Shown piece by piece: positions 52,620-62,341 of a DNA stretch of 64,000 nucleotides. A program made the position numbers and the translations under genes. Numbering within the stretch: the stretch's first letter is position 1; the number at the start of each line of letters is the position of its first letter. Source of the stretch: Actinomycetales bacterium (GTDB lineage Bacteria; Actinomycetota; Actinomycetes; Actinomycetales; Dermatophilaceae); NCBI GenBank assembly GCA_012729695.1, contig JAAYCP010000027.1:1-64000 (forward strand), read 5' to 3'. Below the pieces are notes generated by a model. The model saw nothing but the letters and a program-made list of their open reading frames with translations, was not told where the DNA came from and made no database searches.

Positions 52620-53282
52620 GACGATGTGACGTGCCCCGCGCCGGCTGATCATTCCGGAGTCGCTGAGCCGCCGCAGTGCGCGGCTCAGCGACTCCGGCGT
52701 GGTGTCCAGGAGTGAGGCGATGTCCTTCTTGGTCATCGGCAGGGTCACCTCGACGGCCCCGTCGACGTGCCGACCGGGCAGGGTGAGCAGATAGTCCGCC
52801 AGTCGCGCGGAGACCTCGGTGGACGTCACCGCGGCGAGCCGTGCCTCCGTCTCGTTGAGCCGTGCACTGAGCGTCCGGAGCATCCGCACAGCGATGGACG
52901 GGTGGGCGGCGACGAGCCGGGCGAGATCGGCATGGCGGAACACGCAGACGTTGGTCGGTTCCAGCGCGGTGATCGTGTGGTCCGGGCGTGCGCCGGTGAG
53001 GAAGGCCGACTCTCCGACGAACTCGCCGGGACCGAGAACCCGGACCAGGCGCTCCTGCCCCTCCGCAGTGGACCGGGTGAGCTTGAGCCGACCCGTGTGG
53101 ACGACGAGGAGGTTGGAGACGTCGCTGCCCGCCGCATACGCGATCTCGTCGCGGGCCAGGTGCGCCGGGGTGGCGACCGAGGCGACCTGGAGCTGGTCGG
53201 CGCGACGCAGGCCCTGGAACACGGGGACCAGGGCGACACACAGGTCGGAGTCCTCGGAGGCGTCCTGATCGGCCATGGTCAT
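52575..53282 (-). CDS. Crp/Fnr family transcriptional regulator
   Basis: cNMP-like fold VHTGRLKLTRSTAEGQERLVRVLGPGEFVGESAFLTG; HTH MTKKDIASLLDTTPESLSRALRRLSDSGMI. Confidence 0.92.
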   Translation of the reverse strand: MTMADQDASEDSDLCVALVPVFQGLRRADQLQVASVATPAHLARDEIAYAAGSDVSNLLVVHTGRLKLTRSTAEGQERLVRVLGPGEFVGESAFLTGARPDHTITALEPTNVCVFRHADLARLVAAHPSIAVRMLRTLSARLNETEARLAAVTSTEVSARLADYLLTLPGRHVDGAVEVTLPMTKKDIASLLDTTPESLSRALRRLSDSGMISRRGARHIVLSDLDGLTLLAGDG

Positions 53283-53285
53283 GGA

Positions 53286-54311
53286 TCAGCGGGTGATGAC
53301 CCGCTCCTCGATGAGCCGCTCCTGGACGATGCCGCCGAACGGCACATAGCGGCCGTTGGCAAAGTCCTTCGGGAACTCGAGGTCGACGTTGTCGGCGCCG
53401 TGCCGGTTCTTCTCGATCGAGAACACCGACCACCCGCGGTACTGCTGCATCCGCGACAGGTCGTAGACGAGGTGCTCGCGGGAGACGATCTCCTCCTTGC
53501 TCGAGAGCACGATGATGACGTCCGCCTCGTAGGCGAGCGAGGATGCACCACGCAGGTCGTGGGCGCGCATCCGGTGCCCCGACGCCAGGCTGTCCGTCTG
53601 GGCAGCGGAGATCGCGATGATCGGACACCCCACGTCGAGCGCGAGGTCCTTGAGTGCCTCGGCGATGATGGCGACCTGCTCCTCCTCCCCGCCGGGGACG
53701 GGTACGGGAACCTTCTGGACGTAGTCGATCGCGACGATCGGCGGCTCGCCGTTCTCAGCCGTCATCTCGGCGATGATGGCCTCGATCGCTCCGAGGTCGG
53801 TCCCGGCGTTGGACTCGTGGATGGAGAGCCGATCGGCGTACTGCTCGAGAGCGAGCAGCGCCCCTGGTCCGTACGGGAGATGGCTCATCGCCGTGCGCAT
53901 GCTCGACGGGGTGCCCTGCTGCTCCTCGAGGACCCGGCGGATGCCGTGCACCCCGGGTGCGAGACCGGGACTCTCCGCGAGCTCCGCGGCCTCGAGCGCG
54001 AGGAGACGCTCGAGCAGCGTGCCTGACTCGTGCTCGTACGAGAACATGATGGCCTGCCGCCCGGAGAGGGCGGCGGTGCGCAGGGCCTGGACGACGAACG
54101 TCGTCTTGCCCTGGCCCTGGGCGCCGGCGACGACGACCAGCTCACCGGAGCGCAGACCTCCGGACAGGGCCCGGTCGAGGACGTCGAAGCCGGTGGGCCA
54201 CACCTCCGCGGCCGGACTGAGGCCCTTGCGCAGGGCATCGTCGGCCTCGGTGAGGACGGTGGACATGGTCCGCCGGCGGCGGCTCTGGATCACGGTGGCG
54301 CGTTCACTCAC
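53286..54311 (-). CDS. Stand-alone DnaB helicase C-terminal-like RecA-fold ATPase
   Basis: WPTGFDVLDRALSGGLRSGELVVVAGAQGQGKTTFVVQ Walker A; PPIVAIDYVQKV Walker B; no DnaB N-terminal domain. Confidence 0.8.
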   Translation of the reverse strand: MSERATVIQSRRRRTMSTVLTEADDALRKGLSPAAEVWPTGFDVLDRALSGGLRSGELVVVAGAQGQGKTTFVVQALRTAALSGRQAIMFSYEHESGTLLERLLALEAAELAESPGLAPGVHGIRRVLEEQQGTPSSMRTAMSHLPYGPGALLALEQYADRLSIHESNAGTDLGAIEAIIAEMTAENGEPPIVAIDYVQKVPVPVPGGEEEQVAIIAEALKDLALDVGCPIIAISAAQTDSLASGHRMRAHDLRGASSLAYEADVIIVLSSKEEIVSREHLVYDLSRMQQYRGWSVFSIEKNRHGADNVDLEFPKDFANGRYVPFGGIVQERLIEERVITR

Positions 54312-54422
54312 AGGGTCATCCCACCAGGTTCGGCCGGCATCAGGGGCCAGCGGTCCATGTGTTGTCCGTTCGTCCAGTCACACAGTGTTCGTCGAGTCAC
54401 ACCATGCGCTTCCGACCAGGCG

Positions 54423-54482
54423 ATGCTCTTCCCACACATGCTCTTCCCACACATGGTCTTCCCACACATGGTCCTCCCACAC
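54423..54482. repeat. 15-bp tandem repeat x4 between DnaB-like gene and gabD-like gene
   Basis: ATGCTCTTCCCACAC x2 / ATGGTCTTCCCACAC / ATGGTCCTCCCACAC. Confidence 0.92.
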
Positions 54483-54503
54483 GATGGCGTCAGGAGGCCG
54501 TCT

Positions 54504-55970
54504 CTACAGTGCGATCCCGACGTACTTGACCTCGAGGTACTCGTCGATCCCCTCGAAGCCGCCCTCCCGGCCGAAGCCGGAGTGCTTCACGCCGCCGAAG
54601 GGCGCCGCCGGGTTGGAGACGATGCCGGTGTTGACGCCGATCATCCCGAACTCCAGCGCCTCGGCGACCCGGATGACCCGGGCGTAGTCGCGCGTGAAGA
54701 CGTAGCCGACGAGGCCGTACTCGCTCGCGTTGGCCTTGGCGATGACATCCTCCTCGTCACTGAAGGTGGTCACCGGCGCCACCGGGCCGAAGATCTCCTC
54801 CGAGAAGACGCGCGCGTCGGTCGGCACGTCGGCGAGCACGGTCGGCTGGTAGAAGAACCCGCGGCCGGCCTGCGGGGCGCCACCGACCAGCGCCTTTGCC
54901 CCGCGCGAGATCGCGTCCTGGACCAGCTCGTCGACCCCGTCGCGCGCCTTGGCCGTGATGAGCGGGCCGACGTCGACGCCCTTCTTGGTGCCCTTCCCCA
55001 GGGTGAGCGCGCCCATCCGGGCAGCGAGCCTGCTGGTGAACTCCTCGGCGACCGACTCGTGTGCGAAGAACCGGTTCGCGGCCGTGCAGGCCTCACCGAT
55101 GTTGCGCATCTTGGCCAGCATCGCGCCCTCGACGGCCGCGTCGACATCGGCGTCCTCGAAGACGATGAACGGAGCGTTGCCGCCGAGCTCCATCGACACC
55201 CGCAGCAGCTGCTCGGAGGACTGCTTGACGAGGACCTTGCCGACCGCCGTCGAGCCGGTGAAGGTCAGCTTGCGCAGCCGCGGGTCGCGGATGATGGGCT
55301 CACTCACCTCCGAGGAGCGCGAGGTCGTGACGACGTTGACGACACCCTTCGGCACTCCGACCTGCTCGAGGATCTCCGCTAGCGCGAGCATCGTCAGGGG
55401 CGTCTCGTGGGCGGGCTTGACCACCATGGTGCACCCCGCGGCCAGCGCCGGCCCGATCTTGCGAGTTCCCATGGCCAGTGGGAAGTTCCACGGCGTGATC
55501 ATGAAGGTCGGACCCACCGGCTGCTTCATCGTCAGCAACCTCGTCGCCCCGTTCGGCGCCACGGAGTACCGTCCGTGCACACGGACGGCCTCTTCGCTGA
55601 ACCAACGGAAGAACTCGGCGCCGTAGGCCACCTCACCGCGCGCCTCGGCGAGCGGCTTGCCCATCTCGAGAGTCATCAGGGTCGCGAGCTCCTCGGTCCG
55701 CTCGACGACGGCGAGGTATGCGGCGCGCAGCAGCTCGGCCCGGTCACGGGGAGCGGATCTCGCCCAGTCCCGCTGGGCCTCCACTGCGGCGTCCAGCGCG
55801 GCCATACCGTCCTCGACCGAAGCGTCGGCGACGCTCGTGAGCACCGCTCCGGTCGCCGGGTCGTGGACGTCGAATCGCGCGTTGCCCGAGGCCTGTCGCC
55901 ACTCCCCCGCAATGAACAGGTTGGTCGGGACCGATGCCAAGAGGGACTTCTGTGTCACAGCCATGTGCAC
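54504..55970 (-). CDS. NAD(P)-dependent succinate-semialdehyde dehydrogenase family
   Basis: PVGPTFMITPWNFPLAMGTRKIGPALAAGCTMVVKPA; MELGGNAPFIVFEDAD; NIGEACTAANRF. Confidence 0.9.
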   Translation of the reverse strand: MHMAVTQKSLLASVPTNLFIAGEWRQASGNARFDVHDPATGAVLTSVADASVEDGMAALDAAVEAQRDWARSAPRDRAELLRAAYLAVVERTEELATLMTLEMGKPLAEARGEVAYGAEFFRWFSEEAVRVHGRYSVAPNGATRLLTMKQPVGPTFMITPWNFPLAMGTRKIGPALAAGCTMVVKPAHETPLTMLALAEILEQVGVPKGVVNVVTTSRSSEVSEPIIRDPRLRKLTFTGSTAVGKVLVKQSSEQLLRVSMELGGNAPFIVFEDADVDAAVEGAMLAKMRNIGEACTAANRFFAHESVAEEFTSRLAARMGALTLGKGTKKGVDVGPLITAKARDGVDELVQDAISRGAKALVGGAPQAGRGFFYQPTVLADVPTDARVFSEEIFGPVAPVTTFSDEEDVIAKANASEYGLVGYVFTRDYARVIRVAEALEFGMIGVNTGIVSNPAAPFGGVKHSGFGREGGFEGIDEYLEVKYVGIAL

Positions 55971-56108
55971 AGCGTAGGGGTCGGTGCCGACGGCGTGGGG
56001 AGACCCTTGTCAACGCTACGGGGATAGGCCAAGGTATGACCCACGACACACTCCCCCCGGGCCCGGCCTGAGCCGGCCGTGGCCGGGCTGTCCCACATGA
56101 GGAGCGGC

Positions 56109-56633
56109 ATGGTTTCGGTCAGTGTCACTGTGGACGGCGTCAGACGGACAGCCGATGTGGAGCCGCGAACGCTCCTGGTCCATCTCCTGCGCGAGCAGTT
56201 CGGCAGGGTCGGCACCGTCATCGGGTGCGAGACGAGCAACTGCGGGGCCTGCACGGTCCTGCTCGACGGCGTGAGCGTGAAGTCTTGCTCGGTCCTGGCG
56301 GTGCAGGCCGACGGAGCCACCGTCGACACGATCCAGGGACTGGCGGCGCCGGACGGCACCCTGCACCCGATCCAGCAGGCCTTCCACGAGAACCACGGTC
56401 TGCAGTGCGGCTACTGCACCCCCGGCATGGTCATGCGCACCGTCTCCCTTCTCCAGGAGAATCCCGACCCGACCGAGGACGAGGTCCGTGCAGGCCTCAA
56501 GGGCAACCTGTGTCGCTGCACCGGCTACCAGGGGATCGTCAAGGCGGTCCAGGCGGCAGCGGCGGCGTTGTCCACGAGCGCAACGTCGACCAGCGCAGAA
56601 CGCACCCACGCGGCCTCGGAGGTGACCTCATGA
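56109..56633 (+). CDS. Molybdenum hydroxylase (2Fe-2S) small subunit (CoxS/XdhC-type)
   Basis: [17 protein letters not shown]...[13 protein letters not shown]...[16 protein letters not shown]. Confidence 0.94.
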   Translation: MVSVSVTVDGVRRTADVEPRTLLVHLLREQFGRVGTVIGCETSNCGACTVLLDGVSVKSCSVLAVQADGATVDTIQGLAAPDGTLHPIQQAFHENHGLQCGYCTPGMVMRTVSLLQENPDPTEDEVRAGLKGNLCRCTGYQGIVKAVQAAAAALSTSATSTSAERTHAASEVTS

Positions 56634-59053
56634 CGACCGCCCCCGAGATCGCACCGGAGCAGACCCCCGAGCGCGAGGTCGGCAAGGCACGGCTGCGTAA
56701 GGAGGACCACCGCCTCCTCACCGGTCGGACCCGGTGGACCGACAACCTCAACCTGCCCGGCATGGTCCACCTGGCCCTCGTCCGCTCCCCCTTCGCCCAC
56801 GCCCGCATCGTCTCGATCGACACCAGCCAGGCGACCGCCGCGGACGGCGTCGTCGGGGTGTGGACCGGCGAGGACCTCCCTGAGCAGGGCGCGATGCCGA
56901 TCGCCTGGACCGTCAGCGAGGACCTCAAGGTGCCGTCCTTGCTGCCGCTCTCGGTCGGCTCGGTCAAGCACGTCGGAGACGTGGTCGCGGTCGTCGCGGC
57001 CACCACCCAGGCCGCCGCCCTCGACGCCGCGGAGCTCGTCGACGTCGACTACGAGGAGCTGCCCGCCGTCGTCGACCCGCTGGCCGCCCTCGAGGAGGGG
57101 TCGCCGCTCGTGCACCCCGACCTGGGGACGAACGTCTGCGCGACGTGGGGCATGGACTCGGTCACCCTGGGCACCGGTGGCAACGTGGAGGAGGCCATCT
57201 CCGCCGCCGAGAACGACCCGGACCAAGTCGTCATCCGCCGGACCCTGCGGCAGAACCGGATCACCCCGGGCTTCATCGAGCCGCGCTCGATCGTCGTGGA
57301 CCCGACCGCGGAGCAGGTCACGATGTGGTCGGCGACCCAGGTCCCGCACATCCTGCGCATCCTGCTCGCCATGACCCAGCCCATCGAGGAGCACCGGCTG
57401 AGGGTCATCGCGCCCGACGTCGGCGGGGGCTTCGGTGGCAAGCTGCAGGCGACCGCCGAGGAGGCCCTCGTCCTCCTCATCGCGCTGCGGCTGCAGACGC
57501 CGGTGAAGTACACCGAGACGCGCAACGAGTCGATGCAGTCGGCACACCACGCCCGTGACCAGATCCAGCGGCTCACCCTGGCGGCGCGCCGGGACGGCAC
57601 GATCACCGCGTTCGACGTCGACCTCATCGCCGACATGGGTGCCTACCTCGGCATCCTCACGGCCGGCATCCCGCTCCTCGGCGGCTTCATGTTCAACGGG
57701 ATCTACAAGATCCCCGCCTACCGCTTCTTCTGCACCGACGTCTTCACGAACAAGGTGATGACGGACGCATACCGCGGTGCCGGCAAGCCCGAGGCGACCT
57801 TCGGGATCGAGCGGATGATGGACGAGCTCGCCGCCGAGCTCGGGATGGATCCCATCGAGGTCCGCCGGCGGAACTGGATCAAGCCGGGGGAGTTCCCGTA
57901 CGCCACCGTCGCGGGTCTGACCTACGACTCGGGCAACTACGACCAGGCCACCGACACGGCACTGGAGATGTTCCGCTACGAGGAGCTCAGGGCCGAGCAG
58001 GCCCGCCGCCGGGAGTCGAACGACCCGGTGCAGCTCGGCATCGGCGTGTGCACGTTCGTCGAGCTCTCCGGCCTGGCGCCGAGCCGGGTCCTGGGTTCGC
58101 TCAACTACGGCTCCGGCGGATGGGAGCATGCGAGCATCCGGATGCTCCCGACCGGCAAGGTCGAGGTCGTCTCCGGAGCGACTCCACACGGACAGGGCCA
58201 CGCGACGGCCTTCGCCCAGCTCGTCTCTGACGAGCTCGGGGTGCCGTTCGAGGACATCATCCTCATCGCGGGCGACACCGCCTCCTCCCACAAGGGCATG
58301 GACACCTACGGCTCGCGCTCCCTCGTCGTCGGCGGGATGGCGATCGTCGGCGCGGCCCGCAAGGTCGTCGCCAAGGCGCTCCCCATCGCCGCGCACCTGC
58401 TCGAGGCGAGCCCGGAGGACGTCGAGTTCCGCACCGGCCGCTTCGAGGTCAAGGGCACGGACTCGTCGGTGTCGATGACCGAGGTCATGCTCCACACCTG
58501 GCTCTGTCACAACCTGCCGGACGGTCTGGAGCCGAACCTCGACTCCGACTACACCTTCGACCCGGAGAACTTCTCGTTCCCCACAGGCACCCACCTCGCC
58601 GCTGTCGAGGTCGACACCGAGACGGGACGGGTCCACGTGCGCGACTACGTCTGCGTCCAGGACGTCGGCGTCATCGTCAACCCGCTCATCGTGGACGGTC
58701 AGGTGCAGGGCGGCTTGAGCCAGGGCATCGGCCAGGCACTCTTCGAGGAGATCCTCTACGACGAGGACGGTCAGCTCAAGAGTGGCACCCTCGCCGACTA
58801 CTACCTGCCGAGCGCCGTCGATGTGCCGCACTACCGCACGGCGTACACCGTCACCGAGGCGACGACCAACACCCTCGGAGTGAAGGCCGTCGGCGAGACC
58901 GGGACGACTGCGGCTCCGCCGGCGATCGTCAATGGTGTCCTCGACGCCCTTCGCCCCCTCGGCGTCCCGGACGTGACCATGCCCCTCACACCGGTGAAGG
59001 TGTGGTCCGCCATCCAGCAAGCTCGCGGCTCTCAGGAGGAGGTGACCGGATGA
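56630..59053 (+). CDS. Xanthine dehydrogenase / form-II CO-dehydrogenase-like Mo large subunit
   Basis: [45 protein letters not shown] (AYRGAG, not form-I AYxCSFR); ATGA overlap with small subunit. Confidence 0.93.
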   Translation: MTTAPEIAPEQTPEREVGKARLRKEDHRLLTGRTRWTDNLNLPGMVHLALVRSPFAHARIVSIDTSQATAADGVVGVWTGEDLPEQGAMPIAWTVSEDLKVPSLLPLSVGSVKHVGDVVAVVAATTQAAALDAAELVDVDYEELPAVVDPLAALEEGSPLVHPDLGTNVCATWGMDSVTLGTGGNVEEAISAAENDPDQVVIRRTLRQNRITPGFIEPRSIVVDPTAEQVTMWSATQVPHILRILLAMTQPIEEHRLRVIAPDVGGGFGGKLQATAEEALVLLIALRLQTPVKYTETRNESMQSAHHARDQIQRLTLAARRDGTITAFDVDLIADMGAYLGILTAGIPLLGGFMFNGIYKIPAYRFFCTDVFTNKVMTDAYRGAGKPEATFGIERMMDELAAELGMDPIEVRRRNWIKPGEFPYATVAGLTYDSGNYDQATDTALEMFRYEELRAEQARRRESNDPVQLGIGVCTFVELSGLAPSRVLGSLNYGSGGWEHASIRMLPTGKVEVVSGATPHGQGHATAFAQLVSDELGVPFEDIILIAGDTASSHKGMDTYGSRSLVVGGMAIVGAARKVVAKALPIAAHLLEASPEDVEFRTGRFEVKGTDSSVSMTEVMLHTWLCHNLPDGLEPNLDSDYTFDPENFSFPTGTHLAAVEVDTETGRVHVRDYVCVQDVGVIVNPLIVDGQVQGGLSQGIGQALFEEILYDEDGQLKSGTLADYYLPSAVDVPHYRTAYTVTEATTNTLGVKAVGETGTTAAPPAIVNGVLDALRPLGVPDVTMPLTPVKVWSAIQQARGSQEEVTG

Positions 59054-59907
59054 GGCCCGTCGACTTCGACTACGCCGCTCCAGAGGACATCGCCGGGGTG
59101 GTCCAGGCCCTCGTCGACGGCGGCGACGACGCGAAGATCATCAGCGGTGGGCAGTCACTCATGCCGGTTCTGCGTATGCGCATGGCCGCCCCTGAGCTCC
59201 TCGTCGACCTCCGCAAGGTCGACGGTCTTCGCGAGATCCGCCAGGAGGGAAGCGAACTCGTCATCGGGGCGATGGTCACCCACCACACGCTCGCGACCGA
59301 CCCCCTCGTCGCAGAGCACGCCGGCCTCCTGGCCCAGGCGGCAGCGACCATCGGCGACGCCCAGATCCGCTACCGCGGGACGATCGGTGGCGCACTGGCC
59401 CACGCCGACCCCGCCGGCGACCTCGGTGCCGCCGTCCTCGCCCTCGACGGGTCGGTGGACATCGTGGGCCCGGCCGGGGAGCGCACGGTCGGTGCTGCCG
59501 AGTTCTTCCAGGACTACTTCACCACCGCCGTCGGTGAGGACGACGTGGCCGTCGCCGTGCGCATACCGAGTCATGCCGGCTGGGGCAGCTGCTACGAGAA
59601 GTTCACCGTGGTCGCCCAGGCGTGGGCGGTCGTCGCGGTCGGTGCGACCCTCCGGATCGCCGACGGTGTCATCCAGGAGGCGAAGGTCGCGATGGCCAAC
59701 ATGGGGCCCACTCCCCTGCGGGCCTCCCAGGTCGAGGCAGCGCTCGCCGGCGCCGCCGTCGACGCGGGCACCCTCGACGCCGCCGGCTCCCGCGCCGGTG
59801 AGGGCACCAACCCGCCGGAGGACAGCGCAGGAACTCCCGAGTACCGTCGCCATCTCGCCGGGGTGCTCGCCCGCCGGGCACTGCGGTCCGCAGCCGGCGT
59901 GGAGTGA
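59050..59907 (+). CDS. Molybdenum hydroxylase FAD-binding medium subunit (CoxM-type)
   Basis: DFDYAAPEDIAGVVQALVDGGDDAKIISGGQSLMPVLRMRMAAPELLVDL; GDAQIRYRGTIGGALAHADPAGDL. Confidence 0.94.
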   Translation: MRPVDFDYAAPEDIAGVVQALVDGGDDAKIISGGQSLMPVLRMRMAAPELLVDLRKVDGLREIRQEGSELVIGAMVTHHTLATDPLVAEHAGLLAQAAATIGDAQIRYRGTIGGALAHADPAGDLGAAVLALDGSVDIVGPAGERTVGAAEFFQDYFTTAVGEDDVAVAVRIPSHAGWGSCYEKFTVVAQAWAVVAVGATLRIADGVIQEAKVAMANMGPTPLRASQVEAALAGAAVDAGTLDAAGSRAGEGTNPPEDSAGTPEYRRHLAGVLARRALRSAAGVE

Positions 59908-59921
59908 CCGGAGGAGTGCCG

Positions 59922-60653
59922 ATGAGAGTCTCGATCAACTCCGACATGGGCGAGTCCGTGGGGATCCACTCGTTCGGACACGACGACGCCCTCCTCGGGC
60001 TCATCGACACCGCGAACGTCGCCTGCGGCTTCCATGCGGGCGACCCGAGCGGAATCGCGGAGACCGTCCGCAAGGCCGCTGCGGCCGGGGTGACCATCGG
60101 TGCCCACCCCGGACTGCCGGACCTCATCGGATTCGGCCGTCGGGAGATGAAGCTCCTGCCCGACGAGGTGCGGGACATCGTGCGCTACCAGGTCGGGGCC
60201 CTCGTCGGCTTCCTCGACGCCGAGGGGGTGCCGCTGGACCACATCAAGCCGCACGGCTCGCTCTACGGCATGGTCGCCCGCGACGAGGAGCTCATGGAGG
60301 CCGTCTGCGACGTCGCCGAGCAGTATGAGGTGGGCGTCTTCGGCATGACCGGCACCGCCCACGAGCGGGTCGCGTCGCGACGCGGCCTGCCGTTCACCTC
60401 GGAGTTCTACGTCGACCTGGGCTACCGCGCCGACGGCTCCCTCATCATCGCCCGGAGGCCCCAGGCCACTCCGGTCGAGATCGCCACCGAGCGCGCGAAG
60501 CGCGCCCTCACCGAAGGGGTCGCGATCGCCGACACCGGGGAGCGTCTCCCCATGACGTTCACGAGCATCTGCGTCCACTCCGACACCCCCAACGCCACCG
60601 ACGTTGCACGGGCCATCCGGGCGGTCGTCGACGAGCACCGGGAAGAGCCCTGA
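59922..60653 (+). CDS. pxpA: LamB/YcsF family, 5-oxoprolinase subunit PxpA
   Basis: MRVSINSDMGESVGIHSFGHDDALLGLIDTANVACGFHAGDPSGIAETV; HIKPHGSLYGM. Confidence 0.93.
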   Translation: MRVSINSDMGESVGIHSFGHDDALLGLIDTANVACGFHAGDPSGIAETVRKAAAAGVTIGAHPGLPDLIGFGRREMKLLPDEVRDIVRYQVGALVGFLDAEGVPLDHIKPHGSLYGMVARDEELMEAVCDVAEQYEVGVFGMTGTAHERVASRRGLPFTSEFYVDLGYRADGSLIIARRPQATPVEIATERAKRALTEGVAIADTGERLPMTFTSICVHSDTPNATDVARAIRAVVDEHREEP

Positions 60654-60725
60654 GAACCACCCAGCACCACCCCCGAAGCCACCCACCCGAGACAACGAAC
60701 AGATAGTCGACGAGAGCGAGCCCTC

Positions 60726-60971
60726 ATGGCAGAGCACCAGGTCCAGTCCCCGCTGCCCGGCATCTTCTACCGCCGCCCGGCCCCCGACCAGCCGGCCTTC
60801 GTGGAGGAAGGCGACGCGGTGACGGCCGACCAGACGATCGGGCTGGTCGAGGTCATGAAGCAGTTCTCCGAGGTCAAGGCGGGGGCCTCCGGCACTCTCG
60901 TGTCGTTCACCGCGGAGAACGAGGGGCTCCTCGGACCTGGGGACGTCATCGCCACGATCGAGACGGACTGA
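60726..60971 (+). CDS. Biotin carboxyl carrier-type protein
   Basis: 81 aa; VEVMKQFSEVKAGASGTLVSFTAENEGLLGPGDVIATIE biotinyl domain. Confidence 0.88.
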   Translation: MAEHQVQSPLPGIFYRRPAPDQPAFVEEGDAVTADQTIGLVEVMKQFSEVKAGASGTLVSFTAENEGLLGPGDVIATIETD

Positions 60972-60979
60972 CGAATCCC

Positions 60980-62341
60980 ATGCGTCGGCTCCTCATCGCG
61001 AACCGCGGCGAGATCGCGACCCGGATCATCCGGGCCGCCCGCGAGTTCGGGATCGAGTCCGTGGCCGTCTGCAGTGAGGCCGACGTCGGCGCCCTGCACG
61101 TGCGCATGGCCGACGCGCATGTCGTGGTGGGGCCGGCGCCCGCCGCGAAGAGCTACCTCAACACCGAGGCGTTGCTCGCTGCGGCAGCGCAGGTCGAAGC
61201 CGACGCTGTCCACCCCGGCTACGGGTTCCTCGCCGAGAACGCCCGGTTCGCCCAGGCCGTCATCGACGCGGGACTGACCTGGGTCGGGCCGACTCCGGAC
61301 GCCATCAGTCTCATGGGCGACAAGCTCGGGGCCCGGGCCACCGCTCAGGCGGCGGGGGTGCGGACGGTCCCCGGCACCGTCGACCCGCTCCCCGACGCGG
61401 CCGCTGCCGTCGAGGCAGCCAAGGACATCGGCTTCCCGGTCGCGCTCAAGGCGTCTGCGGGTGGCGGCGGTCGAGGCATCCGGGTCGTCACGACGCCGGA
61501 GGAGCTCGCTGCCCAGTACCCGGTCGCGCAGGCCGAGGCGCAGGCTGCCTTCGGTGACGGAACGGTCTACCTCGAGCGGCTCGTCGAGCCGGCCCAGCAC
61601 ATCGAGGTGCAGGTCTTCGGCGACGGCGAGTCGGTCATCCACCTCGGTGAGCGAGCCTGCTCAATGCAGCGTCGGCGGCAGAAGGTCATCGAGGAGGCAC
61701 CCGCACCCGGGCTTCCCGATCAGGTCCGAGCAGCCATGTGCGAGGCGGCGGTCGCGCTCGCCCAGCAGGTCCACTACCGGGGCGCCGGGACCGTCGAGTT
61801 CCTCTACGACCCGCAGTCCCAGGAGTTCTTCTTCCTGGAGATGAACACCCGGATCCAGGTCGAGCACCCGGTGACCGAGATGGTCTACGGCGTCGACCTC
61901 GTCCGTGAGCAGCTCCAGGTGGCCCGGGGCGAGCCGTTGTCGATCAGCCAGGAGGAGGTCGACCCGCGCGGGCACGCCATCGAGGTGCGTCTCACGGCCG
62001 AGAACCCTGCGTTCAACTTCCTGCCCAGCCCCGGAGTCCTCACCCGTTTCCGGATGCCCGGTGGACCGTTCGTGCGCGTCGACAGCGGCTTCGAGGAGGG
62101 CTCCCAGATCAGCCCGTACTACGACTCGTTGGTGGCCAAGATCATCACCTGGGGCCGCAACCGCGACATCGCCCGCACCCGGATGATCCGAGCCCTCGAG
62201 GAGGCCGACATAGGCGGGATCGAGACCACGGCGCAGTTCCTCCGCGACCTCGTCGACGTCCCCGAGTTCCGCTCCGGCGAGTACCACACGATGTTCCTCG
62301 AGCAGTACCTCGCCAGACCCGAGTCAGCAACCGCCCAGTGA
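60980..62341 (+). CDS. Biotin carboxylase subunit
   Basis: RLLIANRGEIATRIIRAAREFGIESVAVCSEAD; ASAGGGGRGIRVV; EFFFLEMNTRIQVEHPVTEMVYG. Confidence 0.94.
   Translation: MRRLLIANRGEIATRIIRAAREFGIESVAVCSEADVGALHVRMADAHVVVGPAPAAKSYLNTEALLAAAAQVEADAVHPGYGFLAENARFAQAVIDAGLTWVGPTPDAISLMGDKLGARATAQAAGVRTVPGTVDPLPDAAAAVEAAKDIGFPVALKASAGGGGRGIRVVTTPEELAAQYPVAQAEAQAAFGDGTVYLERLVEPAQHIEVQVFGDGESVIHLGERACSMQRRRQKVIEEAPAPGLPDQVRAAMCEAAVALAQQVHYRGAGTVEFLYDPQSQEFFFLEMNTRIQVEHPVTEMVYGVDLVREQLQVARGEPLSISQEEVDPRGHAIEVRLTAENPAFNFLPSPGVLTRFRMPGGPFVRVDSGFEEGSQISPYYDSLVAKIITWGRNRDIARTRMIRALEEADIGGIETTAQFLRDLVDVPEFRSGEYHTMFLEQYLARPESATAQ

Noticed and set aside
56525-59020. 831-aa minus-strand ORF
   Set aside because: Antisense shadow of the Mo hydroxylase large subunit.
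56630-59053. True aerobic CO dehydrogenase (form I CoxL)
   Set aside because: Active-site loop is AYRGAGK, not the AYxCSFR motif of form I; CO oxidation should not be assumed.
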